Notes under the pieces: model-generated | What the model was told of the DNA's origin: nothing | Database searches by the model: none | The model's input: only the letters and a program-made list of their open reading frames with translations | Assembly (NCBI GenBank): GCA_019412865.1 | Contig: DXOJ01000432.1 | Location: forward strand, 785-10,116 | DNA length: 9,332 bases | From: Bacteroides sp. | GTDB taxonomy: Bacteria; Bacteroidota; Bacteroidia; Bacteroidales; Bacteroidaceae | Direction: 5' to 3' | Made by a program: the position numbers and the translations under genes | Part shown: piece by piece, positions 7,176 through 9,332 of the stretch | How the letters are laid out: every line of letters begins with the position of its first letter | Numbering within the stretch: position 1 is the stretch's first letter

Positions 7176-8657
7176 TTATTTAATTAATTCCACCGCTCGT
7201 TTGGGTTGTACAGCCTGATTGTAGCCTTGCGACAATCCTAAATATCCCGAAACGATAACGCCCGCAAACTTTCCTCTTTCGTTAAATACTGGCGAACCGC
7301 TTGCCCCCTGATGTATCGTAATATTATGCCCATACTGATATTCGCCTCTTTGCTGAGTAATCTCTCCGCTCTGATTATTCGCTTCCAAACCGATCTCTGT
7401 ATCTCCCAAAATAAAAGATTGAGGGAAACCTATAGTATATACTTTCTTGCCTAACTGTAACTCCTTATCCGTAACGATATCATTCAGATCAACTATATTA
7501 ACTACTCCATCTGGAGTCTTCTTTGTATTTACCTGTATAATTGCAATGTCTATCTTATCATCATTACTCACTTTACAAATTGAGCATGGGATAAAGTCGT
7601 TTACCGAACTCACATGAGTATCATTCAAAGCAACTCCTGTATAAAAGATATTATATTTTACTGTAACAGCACGCGCCAACGCTAATGCTCCTGCATTATT
7701 GGGATACCTTTTCACAATAGCCATATGAATAGTTTCCTTTACTTTTTCCGCTTTTTCTTTTTCTCCGTCCAGCAACGACACAACATGTTTATTGGTCATT
7801 ATCTTACCATCTGTAGAAATGAAAAATCCTGTCCCTGACGATCCGCCTACTCCTTGACACACATCATCTTTATCGTCCAAATAGAAATAATTCCACGAAT
7901 CATCTCCCATATATTCGCCCAACAACTTATCACCAACACTCGCTACATAAGCAGTTTTTTGATAAATCAACACAACCGATTTCTGGTATTTTTCGTAGAT
8001 TTCTTCCGGAGGCAACGACCGGTGTGTCCAATAATACCAGATACCTACACTCACTGCCAACAAAATCAAAAAGGCACTGCCCCACTGCCACAAGTACCCT
8101 CCTTTGGGAGGAGTCAAAGCAAATATATTCTCCCACTGCAACGGATACTTTTTAGAAATTAGCACTACATCTCCTTTCACCAAGACATGAGACGAAATTC
8201 TGTTTCCATTCACATAAGTACCGTTCGTCGAATTGTTGTCAATGATTAACACGTCCCCATTAGATCGTTGGCATAATATAGCATGTTCACTCGACACATC
8301 ATCAAAATTCAACCGAACTTGAGCCTCCGAAGAACGTCCGATACTCCGTCGATCTTTTACATCAGGCGGAATAATCACCTGTCCCTTACCAGCAGATACC
8401 ACTGTCTTCTCAGGTTGCTGTATTATTCTATTCCAATCAATGCTTGTATTACCCAACTTCACTTTGTCACCATTTGACAATTGCACCTGATTTTGTATAC
8501 GCATGCTGTTAACAAAAGTTCCATTTTTAGAATTAAGATCTTTAATACATACTATACCAGAACTCGACACGGTGATGACAGCGTGCTGTGATGATACGCC
8601 CGGGTCACTTACCACAACATCATTAACGGGATTCCGCCCAACCTTGATAACTCGCAT
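7176..8657 (-). CDS. Membrane-anchored protein with two FHA domains and a trypsin-like serine protease domain
   Basis: A 493-residue protein predicted to bind phosphothreonine in the cytoplasm and carry a chymotrypsin/DegP-like peptidase in the periplasm. FHA1 is about 1-78 (G7-R8, S22-S-Q-H25, N45-G46-T47). FHA2 is about 93-181 (G107-R108, S122-S-E-H125, N145-G146-T147). One helix (about 188-210) follows. The protease domain runs about 215-493: His291 in TNKHVV, Asp370 in KIDIAIIQV, Ser453 in GASGSPVF, so the triad looks complete. The His-Asp stretch is long (79 residues) and contains C358-S-I-C361. There is no PDZ domain after the protease, unlike DegP. It is the first gene of the block; its ATG is preceded by AAGGAAG five bases upstream and by a promoter candidate. 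FHA binding could control protease activity or oligomerisation through the membrane; substrate unknown. Domain calls are very secure, topology inferred. Confidence 0.95.
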   Translation of the reverse strand: MRVIKVGRNPVNDVVVSDPGVSSQHAVITVSSSGIVCIKDLNSKNGTFVNSMRIQNQVQLSNGDKVKLGNTSIDWNRIIQQPEKTVVSAGKGQVIIPPDVKDRRSIGRSSEAQVRLNFDDVSSEHAILCQRSNGDVLIIDNNSTNGTYVNGNRISSHVLVKGDVVLISKKYPLQWENIFALTPPKGGYLWQWGSAFLILLAVSVGIWYYWTHRSLPPEEIYEKYQKSVVLIYQKTAYVASVGDKLLGEYMGDDSWNYFYLDDKDDVCQGVGGSSGTGFFISTDGKIMTNKHVVSLLDGEKEKAEKVKETIHMAIVKRYPNNAGALALARAVTVKYNIFYTGVALNDTHVSSVNDFIPCSICKVSNDDKIDIAIIQVNTKKTPDGVVNIVDLNDIVTDKELQLGKKVYTIGFPQSFILGDTEIGLEANNQSGEITQQRGEYQYGHNITIHQGASGSPVFNERGKFAGVIVSGYLGLSQGYNQAVQPKRAVELIK

Positions 8658-8662
8658 AGACT

Positions 8663-8669
8663 CTTCCTT
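8663..8669 (-). promoter_or_regulatory. Shine-Dalgarno-like site of the FHA-protease gene
   Basis: Minus-strand AAGGAAG ends five bases before the ATG at 8657. This supports the chosen start, which also places the conserved Gly-Arg of the first FHA domain at residues 7-8, leaving no room for a later start. Most genes in this window lack such a site, so it may allow stronger initiation on the first gene. Confidence 0.5.
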
Positions 8670-8724
8670 ATTTATTATTCGTATATTTCTCTATATTTCA
8701 GTCTGTTACACTTCAACAAGCATC

Positions 8725-8756
8725 CAAATGTAGCAAATTAATATAATAAAAAAAAT
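8725..8756 (-). promoter_or_regulatory. Candidate Bacteroides-type promoter for the operon
   Basis: The minus strand carries TACATTTG at 8732-8725, a full match to the Bacteroides -7 consensus TAnnTTTG. At 19-20 bases upstream the sequence is an A/T tract (GATTTTTT, about 8756-8749 on the minus strand) that matches the -33 TTTG box only partly. Transcription would begin roughly near 8717, giving a leader of about 60 bases before the ATG at 8657. The perfect -7 box and position favour it; the weak -33 box and the A/T-rich background limit confidence. A second match, TAATTTTG at 8929-8922, has no matching -33 box and is farther away. Confidence 0.45.
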
Positions 8757-9069
8757 CGCAAAAAGTATCAATTGTACCTAAACGGTCAAAAAAGGGGATT
8801 ATTACTTCAAAAAACATGCTTATTATGAGTTTTTTTTCCTATCGTAATTAAAGAACTTTTTATAGCGGCTGTCTATCTCCGATTTTCATCTTCACCAACA
8901 CTAATCGAAATACCCTATCAACAAAATTAGTTTATAGAATGAAGTCTTGATTCATTGACCTGCCCTTCAAATAATTGCCATTGAATATATGTATTTCAAA
9001 CCATACAAGAATGAATCTTTACCTAGTACAGTAATGTTATGATAAATAAGGCTTTCTTTTTTCATCAAT

Positions 9070-9093
9070 CTATGGAAAATTTAACTTCCATAG
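9070..9093. repeat. Perfect 8-bp inverted repeat with 8-base loop
   Basis: CTATGGAA at 9070-9077 and TTCCATAG at 9086-9093 are exact reverse complements separated by AATTTAAC. It could form a hairpin in RNA or be the binding site of a dimeric regulator. There is no T-tract directly after it on either strand, so an intrinsic terminator is not supported. It lies about 340 bases upstream of the promoter candidate, which is far for an operator of this operon. Confidence 0.5.
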
Positions 9094-9245
9094 CTATAGA
9101 CTCCGGTAGGTTTCATAATTGTTCCTTCGCTATCTTCACTCCTTTCTATCATACCGTAATCCTGTTAAGTCATATCGTGACAAACATTCCTATTAACATT
9201 TCTCCATCATTTCAGATAAAATTATAAAAAACATTAAGTTTTTTT

Positions 9246-9332
9246 CTATCACCTATCACCCACCGCTCCACATCCATTTATTCATCGCACTTGCAGACAA
9301 GATGACAGGTTATCCGAACCTATCACCACATC
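9246..9332. repeat. CTATCACC repeats with adjoining imperfect palindrome
   Basis: CTATCACC occurs at 9246-9253, 9253-9260 (overlapping by one base) and 9320-9327. The motif CCACATC follows both the pair (9268-9274) and the single copy (9326-9332, overlapping it). Between them, GACAGGTT (9304-9311) and AACCTATC (9317-9324) form an imperfect 8-bp palindrome around ATCCG, with one C/A position that becomes G-U in the minus-strand RNA. The stretch is less A/T-rich than its surroundings. It may be an intergenic repeat element or part of an upstream gene's end; the window edge prevents a decision. Confidence 0.4.

Larger units (their letters stand above)
8658..9332. other. Intergenic region upstream of the operon, no convincing gene
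   Basis: This 675-base A/T-rich stretch has no reading frame on either strand that looks like a protein; the longest (about 62 codons, plus strand, 9039-9227) has no recognisable domain and biased, non-protein-like composition. It contains the promoter candidate, an 8-bp inverted repeat, and the CTATCACC repeats described separately. At the right edge, a minus-strand frame is open from 9332 to a TGA at 9284-9282, so the tail of an upstream same-strand gene is possible, but 16 codons are too few to call. No tRNA, rRNA or clear rho-independent terminator is seen. Confidence 0.6.

Noticed and set aside
1..8657. Type VI secretion control locus (PpkA/PppA/Fha)
   Set aside because: The kinase/phosphatase/FHA set fits, but no structural T6SS gene is present and the protease and repeat kinase are not part of that set.
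3474..8733. Other plus-strand and off-frame open frames overlapping the five complete genes
   Set aside because: Each lies opposite or out of frame with a gene that shows clear conserved motifs; none has a recognisable domain.
8922..8929. Second promoter match TAATTTTG on the minus strand
   Set aside because: No TTTG-like box lies at the expected upstream distance, and it is about 270 bases from the first start; A/T-rich DNA gives such matches by chance.
9226..9245. Possible rho-independent terminator (AAAAAAC, short loop, GTTTTTTT)
   Set aside because: The stem has one G-C pair and six A-T pairs, expected by chance in such A/T-rich DNA and too weak for a termination hairpin.
9282..9332. 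C-terminus of an upstream minus-strand gene ending in TGA at 9284-9282
   Set aside because: Only 16 codons are visible, with no motif; an open frame this short is not evidence of a gene.

Overview
The window looks like a chromosomal segment from a member of the Bacteroidota, most likely Bacteroides or a close relative. The DNA is AT-rich, intergenic gaps are very A/T-rich, only two starts have a clear Shine-Dalgarno-like site, and the one good promoter candidate matches the Bacteroides -7 box (TAnnTTTG). The assignment is an inference from style; no marker gene is present.

All six genes lie on the minus strand and read right to left as one tight block, probably a single operon. In transcription order they are: (1) a membrane-anchored protein with two FHA domains inside and a trypsin-like serine protease outside (8657-7176); (2) a small zinc-ribbon + FHA adaptor (7152-6577); (3) a PP2C-type phosphatase with one membrane helix and a large unrecognised C-terminal domain (6561-4912); (4) a Ser/Thr kinase fused to an FHA domain and a hydrophobic C-terminal hairpin (4909-3545); (5) a short FHA protein with the same C-terminal hairpin (3548-3021); (6) a second Ser/Thr kinase whose C-terminal part, beyond one membrane helix, carries about twenty 32-residue YD-like repeats. 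Gene 6 starts at 3008 and runs off the left edge, still open at residue 1002. Gaps are 23, 15, 2, -4 and 12 bases.

The right-hand 675 bases (8658-9332) hold no convincing gene. They contain a promoter candidate about 70 bases before gene 1, a perfect 8-bp inverted repeat, and a cluster of CTATCACC repeats next to an imperfect palindrome at the extreme right.

Taken together, the cluster is a complete Hanks-type phosphothreonine circuit: two writers (kinases), one eraser (PP2C) and five readers (FHA domains in four proteins). Four or five of the six proteins are tied to the membrane, and three of them (protease, phosphatase, repeat kinase) have large domains predicted outside the cytoplasm. 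The likely logic is signal transfer across the inner membrane in both directions: the repeat domain of kinase 2 and the C-terminal domain of the phosphatase could sense the periplasm, and phosphorylation read by FHA domains could control the periplasmic protease. The physiological signal and substrate cannot be read from this sequence.
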